Shown here: in pieces, positions 13,352-26,789 of the stretch
Layout of the letters: every line of letters starts with the position of its first letter
How positions within the stretch are numbered: the stretch's first letter is position 1
Source: Druceiella hillmani
Taxonomy: Eukaryota > Arthropoda > Insecta > Lepidoptera > Hepialidae
Direction of reading: 5' to 3'
NCBI GenBank assembly: GCA_039881145.1
Contig: JAYKKI010000138.1
Span: 2,844,001 to 2,908,000, forward strand
DNA: 64,000 nucleotides
Notes under the pieces: model-generated
Told to the model about the DNA's origin: nothing
The model's input: only the letters and a program-made list of their open reading frames with translations
The model's database searches: none
Position numbers and translations under genes: made by a program

Positions 13352-13966
13352 TGCTCCATTCCGTCGATATTTTTGCTGGTTCGCCGTCCCATTAAAAACT
13401 GTTCATTTCTAGAATATTGCTAAAGGGTCAATCCGTTATTAAAAAATCCACTAATGTTAACTATGAATATCCGGAATCTCCATAATAATTACAGTTTGTG
13501 TTACCCTATTCTATTCTTATCATGATTATTATTAATTTTTTTTATGTTTTTAAAATTAAAATATTTCTGTTATTTTGTATTTCGTTATTCTTATTAATAT
13601 TTTTATGATCACGCGCAAAATAATTAATGTCAATTTTTAATTTTGTATTCCTTATTTTCTTTTATAATTAACACATAAATTATTATCTATATTATTCAAC
13701 AATTGTTGCTATTTCATATTATGCGATTATATTTATGTAAGTTTTTAATCCCTCTACTGATGTTGTTAAATTATCGTTATTATTTTGTATAGTATTATTA
13801 TATTCTTTTTTTTTAAATAAATCTTTATATGTACCAAAACTCTAGGTAGATTAGTGTCTGGATGTGGGAATATTATGATACAAGTCTGCCTAGTATAAAC
13901 CTCATATATTGTTATAATGTGACGACTTGCATTTGTTTTTCCTCCTATTGAAATAAATAAATAAAT
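13352..13966 (+). mobile_element. 3' end of a non-LTR retrotransposon, probable
   Basis: This ~0.6 kb interrupts copy B exactly where copy A is continuous: copy A goes from GCGGATCGTAATTG straight to AATGTGCAAGGATGTGG. It ends in an AAATAAATAAATAAAT tail (13951-13966), the type of simple A-rich 3' terminus left by LINE insertion, preceded by T-rich DNA resembling a 3' UTR. No reverse-transcriptase motif survives in it, so family assignment is not possible. A target-site duplication is not obvious. Confidence 0.5.
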
Positions 13967-14924
13967 GATGTGCGTGAATGTGGATTTAAGAGATGTGAGT
14001 ATTTTGATAAGGCCATAAAAGGGTCAAAAGTTTTCTGTTAATGTTTATAGAGATGGGGTTTGTTGTTAATTTTCATAGAGATGGGGCTGTCACTGGAGCA
14101 GGGTGTTGGTTGAATAAAGATAAAAGTATTTCAAATCATAATTATATTATGTTTGCTTAGATATTGCTAGGGTTTTCAAATGGGAACTTATTGAAATGTT
14201 CATTAAAGAGAACGAGATAAACTGAACGAGTTATGGTTTTAGATTTTTTAAATATTGGTATACATTTGATAATTTATTTGATATTACATTTGACAACACA
14301 CGTGATTAATTAATCAACAAGCAACATATTTTCATTAGAAGCTCGTGCCTATGGTAATGATCAATATGAAAATGTAAAATCGATTACATTTTTTTTATTT
14401 CAATTATCTCAATCGTTATAGGATTTCATATTATTTTCTTTTATCCTTTATTGAACACCGGCCCGGTCTGTGCTTTATTATCGACTAGCGTGCTCATCTA
14501 TAGTTTTGACGATTAATACAGCTTTTTAGAAAGGGGAAATATTTATTTAATAAATGATTTATTTTCATTCTTCAACAATATATTATGATTTAAATTTTCT
14601 TTTGAATAATTACACGCGTCTTCTTCCATTGCTCTGTACACAAGTACGTATAAGGACGCCCTAGACAAATTGAAATTTTTTACCTATTTTGCTATCTTTT
14701 TGTCTATCAAATAGCTAACAGTCAGAATACAGGCATCATAGTAAACCGTATTAACCAGCACACATATCAATAGTTACATCTTAAACATATTTATATTGAA
14801 ATGTTAAGAGGAAATGAACCACACATTGAGTACTCGCATTTTTTAAAATTCCGTGCCCAGTGCGGGGTATTGTCTGAAAAGGCTTGTTATAAGGGTCTCA
14901 AAATATGTTATTATTGTTTTAGAT

Positions 14925-15118
14925 GGCTTTCTTTTAGATATATACTAAAAATATGCAGGTAAATTATATACCACTCTCTTCCCTATTATTTCCGAATTAA
15001 CTAAGAAATGATTTAAAATACAGAGTTTTGAAAGCCTGGGCAAAGGTTGTAAGAAAAATAAAACGATGATTCCAGACGCCATAATTTTTAAGATATTCAC
15101 GATAATTTATGTTTCTCT
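14925..15118 (+). mobile_element. truncated copy of the 32.4-kb dispersed repeat
   Basis: Shares TATGCAGGTAAATTATATAC, CCACTCTCTTCCCTATTATT and ATTCACGATAATTTATGTTT, in order and spacing, with 32524-32695. The first half with the GTCCGTC block is missing. Confidence 0.45.
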
Positions 15119-15230
15119 ATTTACCTAATTTTATTGTTAATTATTTGTTGCACTATCTATTTACCTAATTTTATTGTTAATTATTTGTTGCACTATCTAT
15201 TTACCTAATTTTATTGTTAATTATTTGTTG
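15117..15230. repeat. 40-bp minisatellite, 2.9 perfect copies
   Basis: The unit beginning CTATTTACCTAATTTTATTG repeats at 15117, 15157 and 15197 without a mismatch and stops after ATTTGTTG. The perfect identity means a recent expansion. Confidence 0.95.
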
Positions 15231-15889
15231 TCTATATTAGTAAGGGCTTGTAAGATAAAAAAATTAATTTCACTACAAACGAATTACTGAACCCTCTATG
15301 CACTAGCCAGACTGGTACTCCCAAAATTCTTGTGTCCTGCCTTGCTGTTTGTTTGTTTATTTTGTTTTCTATTTTCCTTTTTGGATAACACTAAGTTAGT
15401 GAAAATTTTAACGTAAAAATGCTTTATTTATATTCAGATTAAAATCTTCATGAACGGTTATCGTCATAAAATTTTCTATAAGAAATTTACATTTAATTAT
15501 TAAACGATCCGCTGTAACACTGAGTGCATAGCTTCAAAAACTGATAATTGGAACTGTCCACTTAAATTTCTACACCGATTGTTATTTTATATTTTTCAGA
15601 TAATCCTCGAATTTTCGTTTATCGTATTTAATGTAAAATCACATTAATTTATATAAAATTATAAATATTGAGTAGATCAAATAAATTTAGTAGGCTATAC
15701 TGGAATTTTTTATAATAAATCAATACAAATAATCGTTCTCACGAATCATCAAAACGATTCGTTTCATAAATACTCCAATAATATAAGTACATGAACCAGA
15801 ATTATTTAGGTCTACCTTCCCCATTTTTAAAAACTATCTTCAACGGAGACTGTCCCTAAAAAAATTATAACCTTTGTACCTCTTAAGTC

Positions 15890-16150
15890 GAATAATATGT
15901 AATTTACTTTACATTTGCGTTTCCCGGAGCGCGTCGTCGTTAGAAAGGAAATTGTTTTCATTGTTAAATTTCACGTTCAAATTTTAAACCTTTTCCTTCT
16001 AAAATGAACTGCATTCAAGTCGAATAAAGTTAAGCGAGTAAATTAGGAGCCATTTTCGTTGAGTGCTAATGAAATGTTGTTTTAGGGGAAGCTTTCAATG
16101 GCTTTTTAAAGAGCTACGCCTAATACTCGAAGCATTGCGATGGCAAAAAC
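15890..16150. promoter_or_regulatory. candidate conserved noncoding element
   Basis: A block of normal sequence complexity with CpG-rich text (CCCGGAGCGCGTCGTCG at about 15926) and homeodomain-like ATTA/TAAT words, in contrast to the low-complexity flanks. It lies in the part of copy B that has no counterpart in copy A. It is noncoding in all frames. Calling it regulatory is inference from composition alone. Confidence 0.25.
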
Positions 16151-17479
16151 AATATTGATTCGATTAAAAAATTTTGTTTGTTTATTTTTTTCTGAAATCA
16201 ACAGTGAATGCAAAATGCAGGAAATTATTTGAATGGAATGAAACTTCATTTAGGGTGTACTTATTTAAACACGAATTGAAATTATAATTAAATATGATAA
16301 TGATACTATTTTATTTTACTGATATTTAACGTATAACCCATATTATTCATGATAAAAAAACAATGCAAGAGCTGGAAACAAATCATAAAATAATCCATTA
16401 ACATTTGGGCATGCTATTAATTGTTCTGTGAGCACCAATTTTTTAATGTAGGTATATATAGATATTCGTGTAATGTTTCATTTGGTGTACACTTTTGTCT
16501 TCGGAATTTGTGGAATACAAATTGGTATACTCGTAAAACTTGATATATTTAAAAAAAATTATTTAAAAAAAATTTTATTTCGTTTTATTTGTTATGCATT
16601 ATTGAAGACATTACTTGATAGAGTGCTTAGCAACATTTTACTGCAGTATAGCATGTTATCCCCACTTTGAGGCTTACTTCAGTCGCATATTTTTGTAACG
16701 CTACCTGAAACAATTTCCAATGAAATGCGTTTAAATAAGATTCACTCCACAAAAAAATAAGGAACCAATCGAAATTGATTCAGCCTTATTCATCTTGGAA
16801 GCAACTATCACATTTGATGGCAAAAACAATTTCTATAGATTTAATTTTTTTTAATTTGTATGCTGCAAACCACAATTTTTGCGTAATTATTTGAATATAT
16901 ATTCATAATTTGTAACTTGCTGCAAAGTGAATTTAATTTTCTTGTTTTTATGTGTCTGTATTCCACTTTGCGTCAATTTGAATTTTTGTATTAAAAATTT
17001 ATTAATTGAAATGCGATTTTCGACATCCTTTCTTGACCTAATTGCATACATATCTGAAATACACCTAAACAATTATTAATGTATAGCTATCCTCGAGTGA
17101 TGCTTTGTATGAAGGTAGAATTTATTTCTTCTTCATTCATATTTTTTTTGTAAATGTTTGGGCTATATCAAACTAAGTTAATTACATATTTATTTTATCA
17201 TAAATCCCGTCTCGGATATCAACTGGGTCAAATTTAGACAGTGACGTAAAATTTAAACTTTTTGAAATATTTGAAATTAATTTAATTTCTTCTTATATTC
17301 GACCCTTAATTCACTGAATTAATCTTGGTCTTGGTTATATTATTATGAGAGCATTGTATTTAATGTTATGTAAAAAAATTAGAGAAAACATTTCCATTGA
17401 ACAAACTGATCCAGCAACATTACACATTATAACATTTTATAAAATGCACTTATTTACTTGTACGTACTGCATGTAGAAT

Positions 17480-19090
17480 ACTCTTTATAGACATTTAGAT
17501 ACATTAGTCTTATCACATAAACTGTTATTTTTTAAACGTCATGCAAGAACAATAAAAGTTTGTTTCTGGTAAAGATAAATAAAAACAACAAATTTTAGGT
17601 TTAAAAAATTATTTAAAAATCACAAGTTTTGTGTGTTGTGAGAATAAAACCAAGAGGTTCATTCAATACGATGCTTCAACAATTGACGTATCAAAAATTC
17701 AATAAATAAGCATTTAAAAAACTTGATGCTCAGACGCCACCATAAATAATATAATAACCCAACGAATATCTACCCCGTTTCCATAAAGCTCTTCACGTAT
17801 ACCAAATGAGATAATAACTGACTAACCGTAACCATTCGCAAGCACATTAATAAAGAGAACATAAGAAAAGGAATTCACACACTTAACATTTTTACAAATA
17901 AAAATTGTGTAAACAATGTGATTAACTTTCTATTCATAAAGTAAAGCATTACAATTGAAAGAAAAATTCAATTTGATTATCAGACGTATCTATATAAGTA
18001 ATTTATTGATATTTATCAAAGTTCTAATTAAAATATGGCTGAACTAGGTAAACAAACTTCTTAATTTATGATTATTCAGCAAACTGGCAAAAAACGTCAC
18101 AGAAGGCAGCTCTCACGCTACATATTAAAATTCTTGTATTTTCATAAGCCCAAATAGCCCACTGCGGTGAGGTATTAATGGCTTTACCGTGAAATTTCCT
18201 GTTATAAAACGCTACACTAAATTTAATTACTGAATAAAACCTTAATATAAATTTCGCCTCGGAAGTCGTAAAATAGCATTATAGAATACCTCTAATACAC
18301 GAAATAATTTACAAAAAACAGAACGTAGCCGGGTCCAGTCTCGTAATATTATGCGTGAATAGAATATTATATCTGATTAAAAATTGAATATTTTTCATGA
18401 AATGAACAAATACTCTCAACTGTTGTTTCAATAGTATTATTTATTATAATATTGACCTACATAAAACCATTTATATTTACCTATAAATTCAACCTATACA
18501 ACATTTAACGGCTATAATATTGATTAAGTTTGCAGACAGATACAAGTAATATATGGTTTTAGGAATATCAATATTATAATAAATACTATGACAGTTTGAT
18601 AAGTGATACAATTTGAACACCTGGAGTAAATTTTGGGGTGTGACATGAGAAGCCATATGTATAAAGACAATCGCTGTGGTTCATAAAGTTTCGTTTATGA
18701 AACACAGTATTTCGATTTTCTATAAGGTTTAAGACACAGTAAGAGTAATGGAAATTGAAAAGAAACCTGAATAGAGAGTATTTTAATCAAATCTAGTGTC
18801 TGCTAATATTCATGACCTATTTTTAAATATTTGGGAAACAATTTTAGTTTCTAATATTAGTTTTAAAATTCTTTATGGTAAATTATACCTCAATACTAAT
18901 ATATTAAGCGAGTTATTGGAAAAATAAACAGAAAAAGTAACTTTATATACAAATAAAACAAAATGTAAATAAATAATGATTTAACGTCTGTCGCAAACCA
19001 GCCAATTACTACACCGTTTCAACCCTAAAATCACTAATACTAGACACATTCAATAAATTCTATATGGAAGTGTTTACACAACCGGATTTT
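17480..19090. other. AT-rich noncoding stretch
   Basis: No gene, hairpin or clear repeat recognised. The last few hundred bases (from about 18690) may be the outer, poorly matching edge of the duplicated unit that follows. Confidence 0.5.
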
Positions 19091-19094
19091 ACCT

Positions 19095-19420
19095 CCTAAC
19101 TAATATTATAAATGGAAAAGTGTATTTCTTAGTCATTCATTCACATCATTATCGGAGCAACGAATCGCCACAATTTTTGCACAGATGTAATTGGCGGGTT
19201 TGACAATGATATGTGTTATTTTCTTTCCCGGGAAATCTCATTCTGTCTAACATTTTAAATACGAAAGTGTGTTTTTTGCCTTCTTTTACATGGCAACAAG
19301 ACAACGAATCGACATTTTTTTTTCTTAGTAATTAATTATCGGACCAGGAAATAACATAATTTTTTATCTGGGAGAACCTGATTTATTGGCGAAAATTCTT
19401 ATTTGAAACTAAGAAATACA
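19095..19420 (+). mobile_element. insect-type dispersed repeat fragment, two tandem parts
   Basis: Begins with ACTAATATTATAAATGGAAA, close to the ACTAATATTATAAATGCGAAAGT family found dispersed in many insect genomes, followed by the typical GGAGCAACGAATCG and GGCGGGTTTGACA-type text. The same order (AAATACGAAAGTGTG, then ACAACGAATCGACAT, then a GGACCAGG-like word) recurs at about 19257-19390, so the fragment holds two diverged copies of its own ~150-bp unit. No coding capacity. The family memory is mine, without a database check. Confidence 0.5.
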
Positions 19421-19672
19421 TAAAGTGAATAAAGAAAAAAAATCACAATAGAGCAACAGAACGATTTGACTTTTTGAAACACTACATATGTAATATAAAA
19501 CAGCAATATACATGCCAAAAATTTAAATTATTTCATTCCAATAGCACGACCGCGCACACCCACGATGTCCTAAAATAGTTCTTATCAAGTGTTTGGTTAC
19601 AAAATCTCCGTCTAATTAACTTAATGTGATGAAAACTTAACATAATTTTCACTAAGAATTAACTTAACATGC

Positions 19673-19735
19673 CTCACCCTCTAACCCTCCTTGATAGCCA
19701 CACCTCTCATACACCCCCCAACTTTCGCTAGTGTA
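19673..19735. repeat. C-rich core of repeat unit, copy 1
   Basis: CTCACCCTCTAACCCTCC then TTGATAGCCACACCTCTCAT. Together with the cores at 22591, 24205 and 26790 this is the best-preserved part of the four-copy unit. C-rich on the plus strand, unusual for the window. Confidence 0.7.
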
Positions 19736-20330
19736 GAACAACATGTTTCGAAACATAGCTGATTAGAATCTTGTAATGACTCGTGGTATTTAAATATTAA
19801 AATGTTTACAGAAAGAAGTGAATGTTTCCCCATAAATTTAGTGCTAATCGTTAGTACAAGTAGAGTAGAGAGCATTTAAAAAAACGTTATAAAAACTATA
19901 AATATTGCAGCAATGAAAATTTAAAATACAACTTGAGGAATAGAAAATTATAAAGATGTTTACAATCTGTGACAAATTTGAAAGGATCATTAAAATCCAC
20001 ATAATTGTTTGATATGTTTTCTTAATTTTTCGGTTTTAATTATTTCTTAATAATTATTTGCGAATTGTGAATCATATTATTAGTCAAAACCAGAGAATAA
20101 TGTGAATTACGAATCATATTATCGGCCAAAATAAGAGTGTGAGAGGAAAAAAAATTAATATGTGAATACATTTATTTTCACACCTCAAAACTTTCCAAAT
20201 AACCTTACAACTGCCTCTTTCGAAATCCATTTATGAGGCGTAAATATGATGAAAAATGTGACATCAACACCTCATTCATTTTATGCATAATAATTTACCT
20301 TAAAGTGTGTGCCCTATTAAGATTCTGTTT

Positions 20331-20383
20331 CTGCCGCTTTATACAAACATATACAAATCGACTGCCGCTTTATACAAACATAT
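20331..20383. repeat. short tandem duplication, 31-bp period
   Basis: CTGCCGCTTTATACAAACAT occurs at 20331 and again at 20362, identical over 22 bases. Confidence 0.9.
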
Positions 20384-20689
20384 TCATTTCTTCTGTGAAT
20401 AAGTTTAAAAACTTGATATAAATTAAAATGGGAGAATCCCATTTCTACATTTAAAAAAATTAAATATACTTTTACGAGAATCCAATTGAAAATATTTTCA
20501 TAATATAGAGAAATCCTTTGTAATTCTTCGTCCTGGGAATCCTTCGTAAACATTTTCATAATACTATGAAAATTCATTCATTCTGCGAGCACATTATTTT
20601 CTACATAATATGTTAGATATGGAACTTATTAATATAATATTCCTAATATGTCTGCAGAAAATGGATTTTATCAATGAATTAAAAAAAAC

Positions 20690-21080
20690 CCTCCTTACAA
20701 AGCAATTCAATGAAAGGTTCTAAAATTCTCTATACGAATTAGATTCATTAACTTTCACTCTCTCCCATTTTCCCATATTAGAGTTTTCCCCAACGCAATT
20801 TTCCACTCTCTGCGCCTATTAAAATCTAATACGTACGATTTATTTCGCACTTACTTTTCTGATCGTCGAAAATGAAATTGTTTTTTTTGTTGATTGCCCG
20901 AGTTCTGCAATCGACGAAGGAAATAATTTTGTTTTCGACGAACCACGTTTAAAGCCGTTTTAAAATAATTTGATTTTAAATCGAAATATTTGAAACATAA
21001 AGGAGTTAATTAAAAATATGATGTTACCGACTTGTTTTTGCTGATCTAATTTTATTTCCTGTAAATAAAATTACATTAGC
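20690..21080. promoter_or_regulatory. candidate conserved noncoding element
   Basis: A stretch of higher sequence complexity with repeated TCGACGAA/TCGTCGAAAA words, pyrimidine blocks (CTCTCCCATTTTCCC) and ATTA-type words, lying between the first and second copies of the tandem unit and absent from the others. Noncoding. The regulatory label is inferred from composition only. Confidence 0.22.
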
Positions 21081-22590
21081 GCTCGCAAAATTTTTAAATT
21101 AAAATTTTTTTTCAAAGTATATCCCGTACAATAAAGACTAAATTAATTAAAAAATTAAACTGCATATTCGTATTTACCTACATCCAAAAGTTGCCTAAAA
21201 ATGTTTTGTGTATGTGATTGTTATATCCTTTTTTAAGTTTATTTTAGTGTATTAGTTATTCAAATGAAATTAATAGAAGATTATCGGTTGGAACACAAGA
21301 CACTCAATCACTAAAATCATTTAAATTTAAATAATATTATGTCAAGAATCAATATAAATTTGCTACATTAATTAGCTTATTTTTTTAGGAAGCATATAGG
21401 TATTTGTATGTTATTTTTATCATATTTGTCCTAATATTTACTTTTAAAAACAGGAGAAAACGTTTTATATGTTAATTTTTATCCTTGTCAGTTCAAAATA
21501 AAATCACAAAAATTTCAATTAACGTTTAAAATGCAATAGTATCAAAAGGTACAATTTATTTCATATTTCACTTCTTCATAAATAATCGTATAATAATGGA
21601 AATAATTGATTTGTCTACTTTAATTTATGGGTGAAAATTATTACGATCATTTGTATTTTAGGAATGAATACTTTTGAAGTTAATCCAAATCGTTATTTAA
21701 TCTGGTAACAATTAAATTTAAAATCTAAAAACATAGTATTTAATTTTGGAACAAGCCTGTCATTATTTTTGTTGTCTTGCAAATAGTAAATCGTAAAAAT
21801 TTGAGTAAGAATTATCGTCGTAAAAATTTAATCGTGTAAATGACATTAATCCTAAAATTTCAGTTAGACTCATTTGCAGTTGTTTCCCATCCAATCGTTA
21901 TTTACTTTCATTATTTTTTGCTCAAGTTTATTTAATAAATATATTTAAGAAAAAGTAAAATACAATAATATATAAACTGTTCATAAACACAATAAATACA
22001 AGAAACTTACTATAAATAAGAATGTCTAGAACACAGCATGAGATACGATTTGGAATGGAGAAAATATTGAATATGAAACTTAGAATCTTTATAATAAGAT
22101 AGCAATATTCTAAAGGGGAAGTTAGTGAATGAGACTTAGAAATTGCCATGCCAGAGAAAACAATATTACTAAATGAGGATAGCAAACGTTATTCTTATTT
22201 TTCCCCTTTCACCTACTTTTAACCGACAACAATAAATAGAATCGAACGCGGGTTGAAACAAACAGAAGTAGTTTAATTACAAACTGAGAATTTAAATTAA
22301 AATTTATATTTTACTTGGCTTGTAAAGTTTGTAAACGTGCTCAAAGGAAATAAGTGAAAAATAAACTAACTACAATAAACACGTATCAAATATCATAAAG
22401 TGAACAAATTCAACTAAAGAAAAAAAACAGAAATTGTAATATCTCTCGTCACAATGGAATAACTGCGCACTTGAATGCATTTTTAATAGTGTTCTTATCA
22501 AGTTTATATTTACAAAATACTCTGGCAAACTGAATGAATATCACGAGAACGTAATGAAATTTAGCACAAGAAACAACTTGGAATATTTCA

Positions 22591-22645
22591 TCTTCTCCCC
22601 TTTTTGACAGCCACACCTCTCATAAACCTCTCAGTCAACGCTAAT
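22591..22645. repeat. C-rich core of repeat unit, copy 2
   Basis: TCTTCTCCCCTTTTTGACAG then CCACACCTCTCATAAACC, matching the copy 1 core at 19673. Upstream GTTCTTATCAAGT at about 22492 matches copy 1 at about 19579. Confidence 0.7.
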
Positions 22646-24204
22646 TAGAGAATCTAAAATAAAATATTTCAAAAAGTTGCCAGGTAAAGCCTTATATTGA
22701 TGTATGTAATTTAAATATTTTTAGAAGTGTGTTGAAATTAAAATATATCTCTTTAACGTAATACTAACCTATTGTTTTAAGACTATCACATGCGTGTCAG
22801 ATTTCAAAAATTTAATATCTTAACGTATAAAAATTTATTAAAAAATATAACTTATAAACCTGAATGTAGAGAATACAAAAAATTACGCAATTATATACAT
22901 TTCAACACTTAATGAAATTTCTAACGCGTCTATAAAAGTATTTAAATAGCTGTACAAAATAATAATTCACCAGAAATTGAGCAACGATAAGTGAAAAAAA
23001 ACACTTGGGGAAAAGAAAATTACAAAGCCATTTAGAAACATATGGATGTCTGTAATAAAAGTGAAAAAATCTATATATTTGAGGTCATTAATATAATAAT
23101 TATTTACAATCATTTTATTGTTAACAGCAACTAATTTCTTGTGAATAATATTAGGGCAATTTTAGCCACGGAATAATAGTTATTAACCAAATAGGAAAGT
23201 GAGAAGTTAAAAATTTTTCTTTTTTCTCTTTGTCTCTTTTCTCATAAATTTTAAAGAGAAATGTTTACATTAAAATTGGGAGACCAACCTGTTAATGCCG
23301 TCTAAGAATAGTCCTTTTTCTTAAAATTTAGAAATATATGTTATTTATGGTTGTTTGTACTCTAATTAAAACCAATTTTCATTCACACATAAAATCAAAA
23401 AAATATATGAAAAAAATCATTCAACAATTGCAATAAGGTAGTTGAGTAAATGTAATGTTGGATAAATTTGTCAGCAACTTGATGAATGAATACCTTTTCA
23501 CAATATTATTGCTATGTAAACTGACGTATATTCATGATTATACATATATATTATAGTTTTTATAGTAGTAAAAAGATAATTGACGTTAACAAACTTTTTT
23601 GGTGCTGATTCTTGGCATCATACTATCATTTCAATTATTTAGATTCAGTAAATATAATTTTATTATAATTTAATTAAAAATATTAATGATTTGCTAGTAA
23701 TAAAAATAATAAAATTGCAAGGCAATGCAAGGCAAAAACTCTTTGAATGAATTAATCGCAGTTACTAAATAGATATAATGTTTATGAACAAAATCAATAA
23801 TTAAAAATCATGGCAGAAAAAGTATTTCCACTAAAATCGGTTTGAAATATTGTTTCTTATGAAAAATGTTTAACAAAATCGAAGAGCTTTTTGAACTCGA
23901 GTTAATACAAACAGATGTGGTTTAATTACCAAGTTATAAGTTATATCACAGTTTATGCCATCTAACCATATTAAACGAACATCGAAACGTCATAATGTAG
24001 CAAATTTTAATAAAGGAACAAAGATGCCGAGTATTTATGCCAGATATTACAATTTCTTTCGTCCAATTAGAACGACTGCGTACTCCCATGAGTTCCTAGC
24101 CGAGTTATTATCTTATTAAGTTTTCAGTTACAAAACACTGTGTCAAGTGAAGTAAATGCTATGTAACCTTAACACAATTTTACCTCAGATATAATTTGAA
24201 ATGT

Positions 24205-24260
24205 CTCACCCTCCACATCCTCTGGTGGCCACTCGTCACCCATACCCACAAACCGCCATA
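24205..24260. repeat. C-rich core of repeat unit, copy 3
   Basis: CTCACCCTCCACATCCTC then TGGTGGCCACTCGTCACCC. The upstream ACGACTGCGTACTCCCATGA matches copy 1 ACGACCGCGCACACCCACGA nearly base for base. Confidence 0.7.
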
Positions 24261-24891
24261 CAAACGAGAGTCTAGAACAATATACCTTCAAAAGTGGCTG
24301 AGTAGAGCCTAGTAATAATGCGTCCGACTAAAATGTTGAAATGTTCATTAAGGTGTGTGGAAATTTGAATATTATAATAAATGTTGTACAATAAATTTAA
24401 ACGGGTTAAAGAAAAGCCGTTCAGAAACTTATAAGTATTCATAAAAAAATTAATGGAATCAAAAAAATTGGTTTAATTATTAAAGAGATTATTTTAATTT
24501 TAACCGCGGTTACCTTTTTCTTAATATTGTTAGAATAACCTTATTTATTTTCATGTAATATTTTTTTTGATATTATTGCCACAATTTTAAATTTCAACCT
24601 CTCATTTTAGACCCCATTTCGAATAAAAGTAAAAATACTTCTAGATTTATTTCAAATAATATGCTTGGAAATAGATATCTCAGAAATAACGCGTACAAGC
24701 AAACTCCATAATAGTCAATATCCATAGAATTTGCCGAGAAAGACAACCATGCCATAACGGATATTGAAAACATACGACAATCATTCCTTATTTACTTTTT
24801 AGGTATGAAACGGTAAAAATAAGTTAATTGGAGAGATAATATTATGTTCAGCACTTTTACACGGTATGCTTTTGTGGTTTTTATTTTATAG

Positions 24892-24966
24892 GATAATTTT
24901 GAAGTTAAATTAAGTAGTTTTTCAGAATATATCTTTTACAATTTTCATGACGAAATTACAGGAAAG
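24892..24966 (+). CDS. possible 75-bp coding exon (orphan)
   Basis: A 75-bp segment is bounded by an acceptor-like TTTTTATTTTATAG (AG at 24890-24891) and a strong donor GTAAGA (24967-24972). It has exactly 25 codons open in frame 0, while the other two forward frames contain early stops. The translation (DNFEVKLSSFSEYIFY then NFHDEITGK) has a protein-like mix of residues, but I cannot assign it to a family. No neighbouring exon is recognised, so if real it belongs to a gene with introns longer than this region. It could equally be chance in AT-rich DNA. Confidence 0.3.
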
Positions 24967-25499
24967 GTAAGAAATATTTATCCAGTTTCTAACTTTTTTT
25001 TGCCAGAAACTGCTCTGTGCACTTATATGATATTAAGACATTCTTTCGTGCATTTCTTTTTCACATAAATTAATTTTTCAAATTAAATAATTAGTAGAAC
25101 ACCAACCCGGAAAACATGTGCTTTTGTGTATATTTATTTAAACATAACGGCTGAACAAGTGGAGGTAATTTTTAGGGTTCCATAAAAAAACTACATAAAA
25201 GGAATATTAAGAGAAGCGATATTATAGAAAACTATTAGAAGTAAAAATTTTAATTTTACCACAAATGTAAGGTATTTAATGGCCCATTTAAAGACATGAT
25301 ATACAGAATGTTAATTTTACGTGTAAATTGCGAAAGAAAAAATATTCTTTCAAGGCTATGGTATAGAGCATCAAATGTAAAATTATTGAAGCTCGAATAC
25401 TTAAATATAAATGATGTATTTTTTATGGATTTGTTTAAACGTTTTTCATCATTGCTGTCCCATTCACAGATATGTCGCACTCGCTCGCCTATTATAAGT

Positions 25500-25541
25500 A
25501 AGAATGAAGCGTCGAATCTAAAACCTCGACGCTTCATTCTT
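25500..25541. repeat. perfect hairpin, 16-bp arms, 10-bp loop
   Basis: AAGAATGAAGCGTCGA at 25500-25515 and its exact reverse complement at 25526-25541. The stem includes two CpG steps, unlike its AT-rich flanks. Confidence 0.9.
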
Positions 25542-25750
25542 TTGTGTTCGTGTTATTTAAAGTTTTAAAGTGTACAATTTCAAAGATTTTGCATCATTAT
25601 CTTATGTATTATTCATTTTATAAGGTTATAACTATTCTACTAACATAGTGTAATTTAACATAGCCTGTGTCATGGATATAAGTGCTATATATTTTATCAC
25701 TATGCATTTCTTGTCAACTAAAACACTACACGGCTTGAAATAAGAGCGTG

Positions 25751-25752
<2 letters not shown>

Positions 25753-25794
<42 letters not shown>

Positions 25795-25795
25795 T

Positions 25796-25859
<64 letters not shown>

Positions 25860-25882
25860 GTATATATATATATATATATATA
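25753..25882. repeat. (TA)n microsatellite, interrupted
   Basis: About 130 bp of TA dinucleotides broken by AATATGTT at 25791 and by GTA steps near 25848. Confidence 0.95.
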
Positions 25883-26789
25883 GACGTGTGCGTGTGATTG
25901 TATACATATACATATATATCAAACTACTTGGCCTTTTCTGAAACTATGGTATTACATTTTCAAAAGACCACTCTTTCATCTTTTTTCTCGTATTTATACC
26001 CGAGAAATTATATTGGTCATTTATCTGTAATTATGCGTTTTATTTTAAATGATCCAAGCTTATATATCCTCGAATTCCCATTGATAATTGAAATTTAATT
26101 CAATATTAAATCAATTATAATTATTTATTAATTGTGTTTATTCTATCTTGAAAATTGTATATTTGACGATAATAAAAACTGTGTAATATCTAAAATATAT
26201 ACTTGAAATAAAAATCATAATTTAAAATATTATACGAAATAATATATAATATGCTTTTAAAGAAAATAAATATAAAAAATGAGGTATAAAGGAAAAAATA
26301 ATTAACGTAATAAATGTGGTTTTAAAAGTGTTGAATCAGAGGTAGGAAATATTGAACAAAATTGGAGCTTAGACACAGCAGGAAAGGTTATTTAATTTAA
26401 TTAATTTATCAGAAACTAATAAAAAAATAATGATATGCATTGAATACCAATTGGGTAACTTAATTACCAAATGAAAAGCCGCAGTAAAATTTACAACACA
26501 CCTAACTGTTTCTTAAGGTCAACTATAGAAAAAAGCAAATTTCTCAGGAGCAAAGTAAAAATAAAAGAGCCACATTAGTCACATATGAAAAGGTTATAAA
26601 ACACTATAATTTAGGAACAAAGATGCTAATTAAACACGCCGGGGATTAATATTTCCCACTTTCCATTAGCGCAACCGCAATGTTCTTATTGAGTTCTCAT
26701 TAAGTTTTCAGCTTCGTAGTACTATGCTAAATTAACTTGACGTTACGTAACCTTAAAGTAACTTTACTTAAGAAAAAACTTTGAAATTT

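Larger units (their letters stand above)
13080..17470. repeat. diverged tandem duplication, copy B (with insertions)
   Basis: This is the counterpart of 10550-12690 and lies almost directly after it, so the arrangement is a tandem duplication. It is twice as long because of extra DNA: a LINE-like tail at 13352-13966 and roughly 1.9 kb between about 14420 and 16590. The order of matching landmarks is kept throughout. No coding content seen. Confidence 0.6.

Noticed and set aside
15117..15230. CRISPR-like direct repeat array
   Set aside because: Contiguous 40-bp tandem copies with no spacers in eukaryotic-type DNA: a minisatellite.
21928..22185. 85-codon hydrophobic minus-strand frame, membrane-protein-like
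   Set aside because: AT-rich DNA gives Ile/Phe/Tyr/Leu-rich translations by chance. No homologue recognised, no splice context, and it overlaps the diverged repeat region.
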